This document shows, one piece after another, positions 22,409-34,715 of a stretch of DNA of 64,000 nt (the first letter of the stretch is position 1; every line of letters starts with the position of its first letter). Below the pieces are notes generated by a model that ran no database searches, had not been told where the DNA came from, and saw nothing but the letters and a program-made list of their open reading frames with translations. The DNA is from Gigaspora margarita (Eukaryota; Glomeromycota; Glomeromycetes; Diversisporales; Gigasporaceae). The DNA lies in the NCBI GenBank assembly GCA_009809945.1, contig WTPW01000011.1, forward strand, positions 282,993 through 346,992, written 5' to 3'. Made by a program: the position numbers and the translations under genes.

Positions 22409-24540
22409 GTAGCACAATCAGAGATCCTAATCTATTTCCTTATTTAGGACTTTCCAAATAGGTTTCTATTTTTCTGGTTCCTTAGATTTATTGGTGTAAC
22501 AAATACTATTGTGCCCGTGAGCTCCCATTCAAGATAGTAAACCCAAGGTTACAGGTTTCTCACCCAACTGATCTGAGCTACAGTTACTATAACACAGGCC
22601 TAATTTTCATTATTCTGTGAATTCTATATTCAAGTTGGGATAATTACAGTATTAATAATATATATAATTTGTTTGTCTGTAATTAGAAAATCTCTTTTTG
22701 AATAAGTTAGATTTGTTTAGATATTTTGTTATCTAAAGTAAAGCAACATCCCAAAAATTTGAATAATTGGTTTTTAGGAATTTTTATATATTACAGTTAA
22801 GAAAAGAAATATTGTACTTGGAGTTATTATTGGTAATAAATATGGATTTATAGGCTTGACTTGTATATCTGCTATTTGGTAAAATGAGGTATAGTACTGG
22901 ACAGCAAAAACCATTCATTTTTTTTAAAGGCGCCAAATTTGAGAATTTTATAACGATTCTAATTGGCTAATTTTTGTAAAACAAGATTATGATTGGTTAA
23001 AAATATAAAATAATGTTTTTATATAATATGTACCAAATTTTGGATTTATACTATATTTAGTAATTTTTAATAATAAATATTAACCAATTAAATCATGAGC
23101 ACATGATTAAGCAGCAATATGTTTGTCAATTGTCCTGTGCCAAATTTCTACTTTACTATAAAAGTTGCTGAACTTTAAACCCTTATAACTTCTTTAAAAA
23201 AACAAGATATTAAAAATCTGTCTTACAGATTTGTAGTTTAGGTTACAAATAAAAAATTTGTAAGAGGGATTTTTAAAATAATTACTTGTTGTGAAGTTAT
23301 TAGACTTTAAACAATGCCAAAAAAATGGATAGTTTTTACTGTCCGGTACTGTAGCTATATTAATAATATGTTCCATTTTAGTTTTAGATTGGGCGATCTA
23401 TAAAGTATCATCAATATAAACCAAAACTGATAAAGAAGTATGAAGTTTTTTGGTAGCTAAATATGTGTACAAAGGCTTGTTTGCCAAGATGTAGTAAGTG
23501 TATAGCTAGTAAAAGGAGAGAATATATAATTAATAAGAGGATTATAATAAATTCTCCAAAAGAGAGAAGTTATTGTTTCTCCTTGGCTATACTATTTTTA
23601 ACTAATTAAAAATTGGTTAGCCTAAGATTAGAAATAATTCTATTATGTTAGTCAAATAAAAGATTAGTAAGTATATTGATAAGTTGAATAGGTTTTTGAA
23701 TTCTAGCCAAAGATTTATAGAAAAGATCGAAGTTAACAGAGTTATAAGCTTTGCTCATATCCTGCAATATGAGCCAAAATTGAGAATTATTATATAATAA
23801 TATTATTAAGTATATAAATAGGAATTGAAGTACTCTTTCCTAAAAGAGCAATAAAGTTATAAGGTAATAAAATTTTGTGTTGTATAAATATATAATTAAG
23901 ATGATTAGTGAGGAGTTTGGTGTAAAGTTTTTTAATATGTTCTAAAAGACTAATAGATCATGTATTTGAAATATTACTATCAAAAATTGGTTTTTTAGAA
24001 ATAGAAAAATTCTTTTTTCTTTCCATTGTTTAGGTATAGACTGTTGTATAAGACATCTATTAAAGAGGCTATAATAGCTTGGATAAAGGAGATTCCTGTA
24101 TACTTAATTATTTTATAGCTAATTCCAGATAGGCCACAGGCATTGTTATTAGAGAGATAGCAAAGTGTAATAGAGACTTCATATAATGTAAATTCTTCCA
24201 AAATTTGGTTGTACCAATCAATATTAATCTTAGATTTAGGGTTGTATTCAGCTTTTCAATAAGTATTATAAAGATCAATATTATGAGTATGGGTCCATTG
24301 ATCAAAATAGTTACGAATATAGTTTTTAATAGTGTGTAGTTCTGTAATAGTACTTGTATCTGTATTAATATTATTGAATTTAACTAGATTTTTATAGTAA
24401 TTAAGAATGCTATTAATCATTGAAGTTGGGTTGGTAACAAGATTGTTGCATCTTTTAGAAATAGCATTATTAATTTGTTGTCTTATTTCTTTAGTATTTT
24501 CAATATTATATAAGCATGAAATAATGCTTTCCATTCAAGG
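22409..24540 (-). pseudogene. LINE reverse transcriptase, minus strand
   Basis: Reading leftward from 24534: a leader (ESIISCLYNIENTKEIRQQI, then LNYYKNLVKFNN), the RT entry region (LSNNNACGLSGISYKIIKYT, corresponding to NKxxGxDGI), then with frameshifts PFDxxN-like and ILLPYNFIALLGKST (RT box 2 region), and WLILQDMSKAYNSVN (the D-x-x-KAYDSV box, first catalytic aspartate). LVYIDDTL at about 23401-23430 is the YxDD box with both aspartates. It continues to HIINIA, where the 22892-23351 element interrupts, and resumes as TSFYQIADIQV. Catalytic aspartates are present but multiple frameshifts and insertions inactivate it. Confidence 0.88.
22892..23351. mobile_element. TA-flanked 460-bp element inserted in LINE RT
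   Basis: Ends TAGTACTGGACAGCAAAAAC and inverted CAGTACCGGACAGTAAAAAC, flanked by TA (22890-22891 and 23352-23353). Removing it with one TA rejoins the LINE RT frame exactly. The small minus-strand frame at 23194-23376 straddles its edge and is not a gene. Tc1/mariner-like by TA and TIR. Confidence 0.85.
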
Positions 24541-26010
24541 TTTGTAGTAGAAATCCAGTTTGGAAATAGGTTATATGTAGTTGGTAATAATGGAATATTA
24601 ACTTGGTGTTGAGTATTAATATAATTAATGTTTTGGTTAAGGTGTAATAGAATAGAAGTTTGGTTTTTGATTACAATCTTGATTTGTCTAATAACATTGC
24701 TAAGTTTTTTGAGATTGTAATGAAGTTTAGTTGCTTTGAATGAGAAATTGTATTAAAAGTTGTGAACTTTAAATTTTTTGTAGGGAATATATTGAAGTGC
24801 AACATTAATTATACTTGTTTGAATTTTGTGCCAAGTTGTTCAAGTAATTTTGTAGTATTTGTTGATAGTGGAGTATGGTTTAGAGTCAAATTTTGGGTTA
24901 CTTGATCTGAAAATTTTTGCCATTGTTCAGAGTTTATAGATTTGTAGTCAAAGACTATTCTATGAGTTTCAGTACTGTATCTTTTGGTTTTAAAAAGAGC
25001 ATATAGAAATGACCATCTTGATATTAGAATAGTATGATTACTATTAGTACTTGTATTGGATTGATCAGATTCAAATTTAGAAAGATATCTTAGAATAGGA
25101 TTATGTGTCTAAATATAATTGATAGTGCTTTGGTATCTGCTACTTTGCCAAGTTGGTAAGGATAATTGTATATGTTCTGCAAGATTTTACATGTTATTAA
25201 ACTAAAGGAATTGGAGTTTTTTGTATTTAATTGATGATAATATATTGTTTTGAGGTGCATTAAAGTCTCCCATAATAATTGGTTGGATATTATTGTTAAG
25301 AGATTGGTTTATCTATTGAATAATATTATTTTGTATATCCAGACTAAGTTGTAAATTATCTGAAGGTAAGTAAACTAATATAATTCTAAATTTAAAGTCA
25401 TATTTAAAGAAGAGGTAGGACCCCGAAATATATATAGATAGGTCAGATTAATTATAAAATTACTAAAAATAGAAGGATCTGCAGAAAAACCCTCAAAAAT
25501 AAGCAAAAAAATTACTAAAATTAGAAAAGATCTGCATAAAAATCTTCAAAAATAAGCAAACTAATACCTGACCTATCTATGTATATTTCGGGATCCTGAG
25601 GTCAATAGCAACTACATATCCAGGATAGATAAGGATATTATAAATATGTGGTCTAAGTATGTTAGAAATCATAATTGCGGTGCCTGCATTGGAGCTATTA
25701 GTACTTGCCCAAAAGTATGAGAATTGTAAAGATTTAATAAATTAGGTAAAGGAGTTATTAGAAGATATTTTAGTCTCAGTAATGCAACTAATTCGAATAT
25801 CATGTAAGAGTCAATAATGTTCCAACATTAGCCTTTTGAGGTTGTTGTTATATCCTTGAACATTATATGTGCATATTGATAAATTAAGAGAAAAAATCTG
25901 ATTTTGAACTTGTTCTAAGTTAGAATTACTACTTGTAGGTATGGCTCTTGATATTGAATAACTTGATTTGAGTAGAACATTATTAAAAAGACTAAAACCC
26001 TCAAAAAGTA
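24541..26010 (-). pseudogene. LINE endonuclease (APE-type) domain, minus strand
   Basis: Reading leftward from about 26010: LSICTYNVQGYNNNLKRLML (the N-x-x-G start of exonuclease-endonuclease-phosphatase fold, about 25845-25890), CITETKISSNN (catalytic glutamate), YPGYVVAIDL, then a MITE at 25417-25597, then YDFKFRIILVYLPSDN, IIMGDFNAPQNN (catalytic GDFN box at about 25255-25285) and LPTWQSSRYQSTINYI (S-x-x-IDYI-like). APE endonuclease nicks the target DNA to prime reverse transcription. A long lower-complexity linker to the RT follows. Several stops are present. Confidence 0.85.
25417..25597. mobile_element. AGGACCCC-type MITE inserted in LINE endonuclease
   Basis: The 181-bp element has termini AGGACCCCGAAATATATATA and inverse ending TTTCGGGATCCT. 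A direct repeat GAGGT borders both sides (5 bp). Removing the element and one GAGGT restores the frame AIDLFFKYDFKFRI. It is closely similar to 15041-15220, where 7 of 8 flank bases match, so the duplication length for this family needs checking. Confidence 0.82.
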
Positions 26011-26327
26011 CAAGAAGAAATTAGGTAGAAGATGTCATGTAGTAAATAAATATGTGCTTCTGGAAAATAATAGTCAATTCTACTATATTTAATAGAGATT
26101 CTGATATACTGTTGTAAATAAACTATTGGATATTCATCTTGTAAATAGGTTAAAAAGGAGGCAATAGTTAGTGGTAAAGGTAAAAATTGTAATCTGTGAT
26201 AGTATAAGAATTTGCTGTAGCATGTTGATGGGTTATAAATCTCTGATGAATTTGAATAGGAATTGGTATTTGTTTCTTCTATAGTATTAGTATATATAGT
26301 GATTGTAATATAATTTTCTGGAAGTTA
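26011..26327. other. No feature recognised
   Basis: Possible 5' region of the minus-strand LINE; no ORF1-like frame found. Confidence 0.35.
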
Positions 26328-26929
26328 GTTCCCTGCTGAATCATTTTTCTGATACTATATCCTTGACAGAATGTTTTACCTACAGCACTTTGTGTTGACA
26401 GAATATTTTCTTGATATACTATATTTTCTATAGCTTCTTATACTGACATCTTATATTTTTGACAAGTTATTTCTCTAACATGACATATTTCTAATTTGAC
26501 TTATCTCTGACACTAAGTTTTATTGAATGCACTTTTTCTGACAACCCATTTTACTAACAATCACATGATAAACATATAATAACTTATTTGCTACCAAAAT
26601 TAAAACAAACTTGTCTAAAAATATCTCTATCCTAACCTAACTTACTCATTTAATTTTTTTTTGTATTTTATATAATGATTTTTTTAAATGAAACTTCTAA
26701 TCAGGGAAAGATTTTGTCAGAAAAGGAGATATCAGAAATATATTATATCAGAAAAATGTTCTTTCCTAAATTTGTCATGTTAGTAAAATATCTCTCCAAA
26801 AATATGTCTTGTCAAGGAAAAAGAATATCAAAAACCATGGTATATCAAGAAAATATTCTGCTAACAAAAAATGCTATAGATAAAACATTCTGTCAGGGAT
26901 ATAGTATCAGAAAATAAGCTAGCAGGAAC
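26328..26929. mobile_element. 602-bp TA-flanked inverted-repeat element
   Basis: Arms of about 260 bp: the left GTTCCCTGCTGAATCATTTT is mirrored at the right as ...AAAATAAGCTAGCAGGAAC, and TACTATATCC(T/C)TGACAGAATGTTTTA is repeated in both arms. TA lies on both sides. The word TGACA recurs at irregular 15-30 bp steps through the arms. The 80-codon frame at 26675-26917 is a by-product of that periodicity. Confidence 0.75.
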
Positions 26930-27400
26930 TAACTTTTAGAAAATCAAGCTACAATATATATAGTTAATATATTGAGATAGTTGTTAGATTCATCTGGTAA
27001 CAATTCATATTCATTGTATATCTCTTGTTCTATATTGTAAATAGAGCTATATTGTTGTGTAGGTAATAATAGATAGGTATGATATTGGAGTGGTACTTCA
27101 GTGTGATATAATGATTGGTATCTAAAGTACTAGGATTAATTTCTGTAAAGGCACTCGCTGTTTCAAGCTCAGTTTTCATAGCTGCACAGGATACCAAAGC
27201 CTGTTCTGTATATTGGGTCTGGCTGTCATAAACCTAGTCTCTATGTAATTTTTTAAAATTTTTATTTTTATTTATTTGTAAAGCTAAACCTTTTTTAGTT
27301 ATAAATATTTCTACAATTTTATAAATTTATATGCAAAATTTTTTAGATTTATTTTTTAGACTATTTTTATTTGGATACTAGGTGTATCAACACTTGGTTA
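26930..27400. other. No feature recognised
   Basis: AT-rich intergenic sequence containing TTGTTCTATATTGTAAAT-like blocks; no open frame or TIR. Confidence 0.35.
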
Positions 27401-27589
27401 GGGTGCTAACAGATATTATGTAATATCTTTTTATCAAGGAGTATCCTCCTTCCCCCCATATAAGATGATTCTGATAGGTCAATTTTAAAAAAAATTGTAT
27501 CAAAATTTTACTAATAGATTATAATTTTGGGTCTAAATAAACTTATTTAAAATATAATTATAAACTAAAATGATGTATTTTTGCATGCT

Positions 27590-28870
27590 GAGAAAGTTTA
27601 TTTAGTGCCCAAAGTCATATTTCATTAGTAAAATTTAGCATAATACAGAATTATTTATATTTGTATTAATAAAAATATAGTAAATTCTGCATTATGCAAA
27701 ATTTTACTAATGAATAATAAATGTTAGCTCTAAATAAACTTGTTTAACACTAAAAAATACATTATTTTGGTATATATTCTTTTAATTTTCTTAATTTTTT
27801 AAATCAATATGAGCAAAAATGCATTTTTGATGAAAATTTACTAATTTTACTCATCTTTATTTCAAAAATTAAAACAGTTAGATAATTATATGCCAAAATA
27901 ATGTAAAATTTAGTGCTAAACAAATTAATTAGGGTCTTAAGTTATAATTTATTAGTAAAATTTTGCATGATGCTGAATTTTCTATATTTTATTAGGACCG
28001 TGTTATGTCATTAATCACCTGATTATTTTTTATTAGAGACCTACCCTCCTCCCCCTTTTTAATATAGATTTGGTCAGGTTCTTATATATAATTTCAATAT
28101 TTTTTACCTTCCTTCCTAAAAAATTACCTGATTTTTGTCACTTTCCTTAATAAAAATATAGAAAATTCTGTAACATACTATTTACTAATTAATTATAACT
28201 TTAAGCCCTAAGTAAACTTGTTCAGCACTAAAAACTATATCCTAGTAGTATTTAATTATTTAATTTTTTTAATATTTGAAATAAAGATGAGTAAAAATGG
28301 TAAATTTTTATTAAAATATAATATTGCTCATCTTATTTGAAAATTTTTAAAATCAAACAAATATATACTGATATAGTATATCCGTTTGTGTTGAACAAGA
28401 TTACTTAGAGCCCAAAGTTATAATTTATTAGTACAATTTTGCATAATTCTGAATTTTCTATATTTTTATTAATAAAAATATAGAAAATTCCACATAATAC
28501 AAAATTGTACTAATTAATCATAACTTTAAGCTCTAAGTAAAAACATGTTCAACATCAAAAAATACACTATATTGGCATATATTTTTTGATTTTTTTAAAA
28601 TTTCAAATAAAGGTGAGCTGTATTACATTTTGATGAAAATTTACTAATTTTTTACTCATCTATATTTCAAAAATTAAAAAAATTAAATAATTAAATACTA
28701 TCAAAATGTAGTTTTTAGCTCCAAGTTATAATTCTTTAGTAAAATTCTGCATGATACAGAATTTTCTGTATTTTTATTAATAAAAATATAGAAAATTCAG
28801 CATTATGCAAAATTTTACTAATGAATTATAACTTTGACCCCTAAGTAAACTTGTTTAGTACTCAAAATAT
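27590..28870. repeat. Series of ~150-bp palindromes (left block)
   Basis: Each unit reads inward from both sides as TTAGAGCCCAAAGTTATAAT...AGTAAAATT(T)TGCATAAT and meets in a TTTTTATTAATAAAAATA centre. Units are centred near 27665, 28465 and 28780, with partial ones near 28000-28180. Outer sequences TAAACTTGTTCAGCAC recur. Each arm is about 70 bp. Confidence 0.75.
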
Positions 28871-29001
28871 ACTATTATAGTATATATTAGTATTTTATAT
28901 AAATTTCATTAATACTCGAAATTTTAATCTATTAGCAATATATTATATTATATACAGAATTATATATATTATATAGTGTAATGTAAGATTTTGGCCTTAC
29001 T

Positions 29002-30788
29002 AGGACCCCAGACATTTTTTATAGAGGTCATAACTGATCTGCATGAATTTAGGCGTTTTTGCCACCCCTAAAATCAAGTAAATTTGCTAAAAGTTAGATT
29101 ATTACATATAAATTTTATAGTAATTTGCTAAAAACTTAATTATCACATCTATTTTTATAAATCAAAATAATATATGTATTTTTGATTGCTGAACAAATTT
29201 TCTTAGAGCACTTTGTTAGAATCAATTAGTAAAATTTTGAGAATAATAGAACTCTTTGTATTTTTATTAATAAAATTATATAAAATACTATAATTCACAA
29301 AATTTTACTAATTGATTCTAACATTGTGCTCTAAAAAAACTTTTCAGCACATAAAAATACATAAAAATACATTATTCCAGCATATTTGATTTTATATTTC
29401 TTGAAAATTTAAGAAAAGATGCTTAATTTTGGATTTTTTGATCAAAAAATCCCAAATTAAGCATATTCTCTTAAATTTTCAAAAAATATAAAAGTAAATA
29501 TACCAGAACAATGCATTTTTATGTGCTGAACAAGTTTTCTTAGAGCACAATAGGATTTTTGATCAAAAAATCCAAAATTAAGCATCTTCTCTTAAATTTT
29601 TAAGAAATATAAAAGTAAATATGCCAAAATAATGTATTTTTATGTGCTGAACAAGTTTTCTTAGAGCACAATATTAGAATCAATTAGTAAAATTTGGGAA
29701 TCATAGAATTCTTTAGTATTTTATTAATAAAATTATATAATTCACAAAATTTTACTAATTGATTCTAACATTGTGCTCTAAGCAAACTTGTTCAGCACAT
29801 AAAAATGCATTATTCTGGTATATTTACTTTTATATTTCTTGAAAATTTAAGAGAATATGCTTAATTTGGGATTTTTTAATCAAAAAATCCAAAATTAAGT
29901 ATGTTTTCTTAAATTTTCAAGAAATATAAAATTAATATGCTGAAATAATGTATTTTTATGTATTTTTATATGCTGAAAAGTTTTCTTAGAGCACTTTGTT
30001 AGAATCAATTAGTAAAATTTTGTGAATTATAGTATTTTATATAATTTTATTAATAAAAATACTAAAAAATTCTATGATTCACAAAATTTTACTAACTGAT
30101 TCTAACATTGTGCTCTAAGAAAACTTGTNNANCACATAAANATACATTATTCCAGCATATTTACTTTTATATTTCTTGAAAATTTAAGAGAAGATACTTA
30201 ATTTTGTTTTTTTGATCAAAAAATCCAAATTAAGCATCTTCTCTTAAATTTTCAAGAAATAGGAAAGTAAATATACTGGAATAATATATTTTTATATGCA
30301 GAACAAGTTTCTTAGAGCACATTGTTAGAATCAATTAGTAAAATTTTGAGAATTATAATATTTTATATAATTTTATTAATAAAAATACTAAAAAATTCTA
30401 TGATTCACAAAATTTTACTAAATGATTCTAAAAAGTGCTCTAAGAAAACATGTTCAGCACATAAAATACATTATTCTGACATATTTACTTTTATATTTCT
30501 TGAAAATTTAAGAGAAGATGCTTATTTTTGGATTTTTTGATCAAAAAAAATTCAAAATTAAGCATCTTAAATTTTTAAAAATTATAGTAGTACAAAAAAA
30601 ATGAGATAGCTTATTTTTGAGCATGATTCTTGCAAAATGTAGGTAATTTGCTAAAAATAAAATATAACATGCATAAAATTGCTGTAAATTAACCTCAATT
30701 TGCTAAAACTCAAATTTGGACCTCAGACTAAATTTTTTGCAATTTGCTAAAAAAAAATATGACATATATCAGAGATGTCCGGGGTCCT
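29002..30788. mobile_element. hAT-like 1.8 kb element, AGGACCCC type
   Basis: Termini AGGACCCCAGACATTTTTTA and inverted AGGACCCCGGACATCTCTGA. A perfect 8-bp duplication GCCTTACT lies at 28994-29001 and 30789-30796. The interior is four to five rounds of a palindrome centred near 29275, 29735, 30055 and 30380, alternating with TTTTTTGATCAAAAAATCC hairpins. The assembly has ambiguous bases at 30129-30141. No transposase was found. Relatives are at 37513-37810 and 51874-52338. Confidence 0.88.
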
Positions 30789-30839
30789 GCCTTACTCCTA
30801 CCCCCTAATGATATTACATAATATCTGTTAGCGCCCTTA

Positions 30840-31684
30840 TACAAAACAAATATAAAAGCCAATCAAAATGTTGAATTGAATACACTTTGTAAATTATATG
30901 CAGATTATTTTTGTACAACAAAAATAAAGCAACAAACAATTAATGATATCTTAAAATTTTGTCTATAAAATCATCTTTGGGGATCTAATAAAAAAAATTT
31001 CATAAAATTTAAGTATAAAATATGCTTCTACTATCCTAGTTCTTAAACCTAACCTTGATATTAGTAAAACTTTTATTTATTTTTTGTTTATTTAATAAAA
31101 ATTATTTTAATTTACATGTTATACAAATACTCATTTAATTTACTAGGTAGTAAATTAGTTTTTTTTATTTTTTATTACTATTTTTCTTTTAAAAAATAAT
31201 TAAAATTTATTTAAAGTAAAAAAAACAAAAAGTTACTATATTAATAATTTAATAACCAAATATAGCAAATAAATTTATATGAGCCAATTTGACGCATATA
31301 TCAATCATTTTTATGTGACAAAATCGTAACATACAAAAAAAATTAGTTTTAGATGTTTTAATTAGAAGCAAATTGTGACAAACTAGAAAAAACCTGTTTT
31401 TTGTTGTTTTTTTCCTTTTTAGATCAGGGTGCAACCAGGTGCAATTTCTAAAATAGAAAATAAAATATTAGTAAAAATATAAAAACAAGCAATTTAATTG
31501 GCTAAATTAATAGATAATTACAGATCATTACAGATTGTCGCATTAGTAAAATGTATTCAATCTGCCCATATATTACTATATATAGTAAGATATACAAAAG
31601 TAAATAAATATTTTAAATAATCATAAAAAAATTTATTTATATAAATTTTAACTATATGGGTTTTTGCCATGAAAACCACAGTTA
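30840..31684. other. No feature recognised
   Basis: AT-rich; the minus-strand frame 31249-31434 has no recognisable family and no coding-like composition. Confidence 0.35.
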
Positions 31685-31864
31685 GAGACTATTTAGATTT
31701 TAATAATGAAATTTGAAATTGCTAGCTATCTATTAATTCAATTTGAATAAACTTTTTTTACTTTATAAAGCTATTTAAGCTTTATAAAGTAAAAAGTTTA
31801 TTCGAATTGGATTAATTGATAGCTAGCAATTTCAAATTTCATTGTCAAAATCTAAATAGTCTCC
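31685..31864. repeat. 180-bp near-perfect palindrome
   Basis: GAGACTATTTAGATTTTAAT at the left is mirrored at the right end, with GAAATTTGAAATTGCTAGCT arms and a centre of TTTATAAAGC / GCTTTATAAAG. Only a handful of mismatches occur. Similar AATAAACTTTTTT... arms occur inside 37513-37810 and 51874-52338. Confidence 0.85.
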
Positions 31865-32005
31865 AAGCAAAGATCCCATATATTTAAATTATAATTTTTC
31901 ACTCTAGATGATATCGCTTATATTGGGTGAGAGGTAAAATCATGATCACTACTAGTTATATAACATCAGACCTATATATAAGTAATATATTTTTTTTGTA
32001 CTTGT

Positions 32006-32322
32006 TAGAGTTCCACAATTTGATTTGATCTTCAAATATTTGAATCAAATATTTGATCAAATTCAAATTCAAATTTGACTATATTTGATTTGATCAAATT
32101 CAAATTTTGCCAAATTTGATTTGATCAAATTCAAATTTGGCCAAATTTGATTTGATTTGACAAATATTTGATTTGATTTGAAAATTACTATTAAAAATTC
32201 AAATTCAAATCAAATTCAAATCCAAATATTTGAATCAAATCAAATTCAAATCAGGGTCAATTTAATTTGATCAAATTCAAATTGACCCAATATTTGATTT
32301 GATTTGAATTTGAGGAACCCTA
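32006..32322. mobile_element. hAT-like MITE, TAGGGTTCC family
   Basis: Termini TAGAGTTCC...GGAACCCTA with a perfect 8-bp duplication GTACTTGT (31998-32005, 32323-32330). The whole interior is iterated TTTGATTTGAATTTG-type words in both orientations. The empty site is visible in copy B near 48803 as GCACTTGT. Confidence 0.92.
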
Positions 32323-32429
32323 GTACTTGTTAATTGTTTAGTTTAGTTGTTTTGGTTTTGGCCAGTACTAACTTTTGTTTTTCTTTTTTTTAGTTTTTTA
32401 GATAACTGTTTGAGTACTTTTTACTATTA

Positions 32430-34715
32430 CATCAGCAAATTTATAATAGTGTAATCTTACATAAGGTCTTATGAACCATAATATAAGCAAAATATTCCAT
32501 AATATATTTCAAAATATTTTGAAATATCACATTTTCGAAATATAACAAAAATAATTTTGAAATATTTCAAAATATATTATGAAATATTTCGAACCCTTTC
32601 AAAATATTTTAGGACTAGGATCAGTAGATCTGTAACCTGGATCGCGCATTAGACTGCTTTTTCGAAATAGTTCAAAATAGTTCAAATACTGTACTACAAG
32701 ATCAGATTAGATCTTTTGTTTATAATTAGATCTATTTTGTTTTTTTTCGCTTTTTGCACTTTACAAGAACACAGACCTTTGCAAGAAAACAAACAACTTT
32801 TTGAAACCTTGTGCAAACCAACCCATATTTTAGGACTAGAAAACCAAGCTGGATCAGTAAATCTGTAACCTGGATCATGCATTAGACTGATTTTATAAAA
32901 TAGTTCGATGAAGTTCACTTTCTGTACTACAAGATCAGATTAGATCTTTTGTTTATAATTAGATCTTCCATTTTGTTTTTTTTCACTTTTTTTTGTTTTT
33001 ATTCATTTTTTATTTTCATTTTACTTTTTGTTTTCATTTCATTTTTTTCTTGTTTTCATTTTGTTTTTTTTCAATTTTTTTTTATTTATTTTTTAATTTT
33101 TTCCATCTTATTTTTATTTCACCACTTTACAAGAACACCTTTCACAAAAACAAACAACATTTTGAAACCTTGCGCAGGCCAACCCAAACTTCTGACACTT
33201 TGCAAGAACACACAACTGATGTCTCCAGCAATTTCTAAAATTTCAAAAATGCTTCTTTAAAGAAATAAAGGTTTAGTTAGAACTTTATTTATTTTTTCAT
33301 TAACATAATTTGTTTTTGTTTTTTGTTTTTGTTTTTGTTTTTTTAAATTTGGTTTATTAATTTATTTTATTCCGGTACTTTGCGAGAAAAGAACCCTTAC
33401 TTCCTGGTGCTTTGCAAGAAACCAACCCAGACTTTTTTGGCACTTCATGACTTTTTTAGCATTTTGCAAGAACATTAATATAGCTTTCGCAATTTTTGAA
33501 TTTGCAAGACACGAACTCTTACTTTAGAGAAATGAAGATTCGGGGCTTCGTTTATTTTTTTTTATTAGTTCGCTTATAGTTTTTGTTTTTTTGTTTGTTT
33601 TTTTTTACTTATTTTTTTTTATTTTATTTATTCCCAACTTCTTTGACACTTTGCAACTTTTCTGGCACTTTACAAGAATACTAACTTTAACTTCTCTGGC
33701 ACTTTGCAAGAACATTAACATAGCTTTCACAATTTCTAAATTTGCAAGAACGTGAACTCTTACTTTAGAGAAATGAAGATTTGGGGCTTCATTTATTTTT
33801 ATTTATTAGTTTGCTTATAGTTTTTGTTTTTTGTTTGTTTGTTTTTTTTTACTTATTTTTTTTTATTTTATTTATTTCTGACTACTTTGACACTTTGTGA
33901 CTTTTCTAGCACTTTACAAGAATACCAATTTTAACTTCTCTGCTACTTTGCAAGAACATATTAGATTTCTCTGGCAATTTGCAAGAACACTAACACTTCT
34001 AAGAAATGTTTTTTTTATATTTTTCACTTCTTTGAAGTATTTAGAAAAGAGAGCGAAACGAAGATTATAGCTAAAACAAAAAAAATAACCAAAGCGAAAA
34101 TGATAGAAAACAAAGAAGCAAAGATAATAGCTAACTGTGGAATGAGCAAAAATAAGTGTATAGAGTTAGTTTTATGTATATAGTAATAGAATTAGATGCG
34201 ATAAAGTGCAAAAGTAGTTTAAAAAAATATTTGTAATAATGTAAAAATAATACTATATAATAATATAATATTAATTAAAAATGTATATTTAATAAATGTA
34301 AATTTTAATTTATAATATATAATAATAAATATAAAATTATATAAATTGTAAAACAGTGCGAAAACCTGTAAAAAAGCATGATTATATGAATTGTATATTA
34401 TTTATTTATTATTTTTTAAAAAAATTTTAATATTGCTAAACAATACAAAAATATCAAAATATTACTTTCTGCGCGCATTAGTTTATTGATCTGCATGAGT
34501 ACGCAACCCCTGTAGAGGAAGAAATTTGCATTTTTTTTATTTGGTTTATTTCGCAATATTTCGCAATATATTTCAAAATATTTTGAAATAATAACTATAA
34601 TATTACTATAATATAATGTAATATATTACGTAATATACCGCATTAATCGTAAGATTTTGTAATATTACAGGCCGTAATATCTTATGTAAGATTATGTATA
34701 TATAATTCGCTGATA
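32430..34715. mobile_element. TA-flanked 2.3 kb element, sister of 3076-5494
   Basis: Ends CATCAGCAAATTTATAATAG and inverted TATCAGCGAATTATATATAC followed by TAATCTTACATAAG, with TA on both sides. Copy B of the host repeat shows the uninterrupted site near 48900. Inside are the GATCAGATTAGATC block (twice), an array of CTTTGCAAGAACAC words, and TTGTTTTT tracts. The frames at 32949-33260 and 32993-33238 are phenylalanine-rich low complexity. Confidence 0.82.

Larger units (their letters stand above)
27401..30836. mobile_element. 3.4 kb element with TTA duplication (PIF/Harbinger-like?)
   Basis: Left end GGGTGCTAACAGATATTATG and inverted right end GGGCGCTAACAGATATTATG continue into TAATATC, about 27 bp with one mismatch. 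TTA borders both (27398-27400, 30837-30839). A GGG start with a 3-bp TTA duplication fits PIF/Harbinger. It contains no transposase, several copies of a roughly 150-bp palindrome, and a complete nested hAT-like element at 29002-30788. Confidence 0.65.

Noticed and set aside
26675-26917. 80-codon open frame
   Set aside because: It lies in one arm of a palindromic element and arises from the repeated TGACA-containing word.
32949-33260. Phenylalanine-rich overlapping frames
   Set aside because: Two frames in the same T-rich repeat; not conserved in the sister copy.
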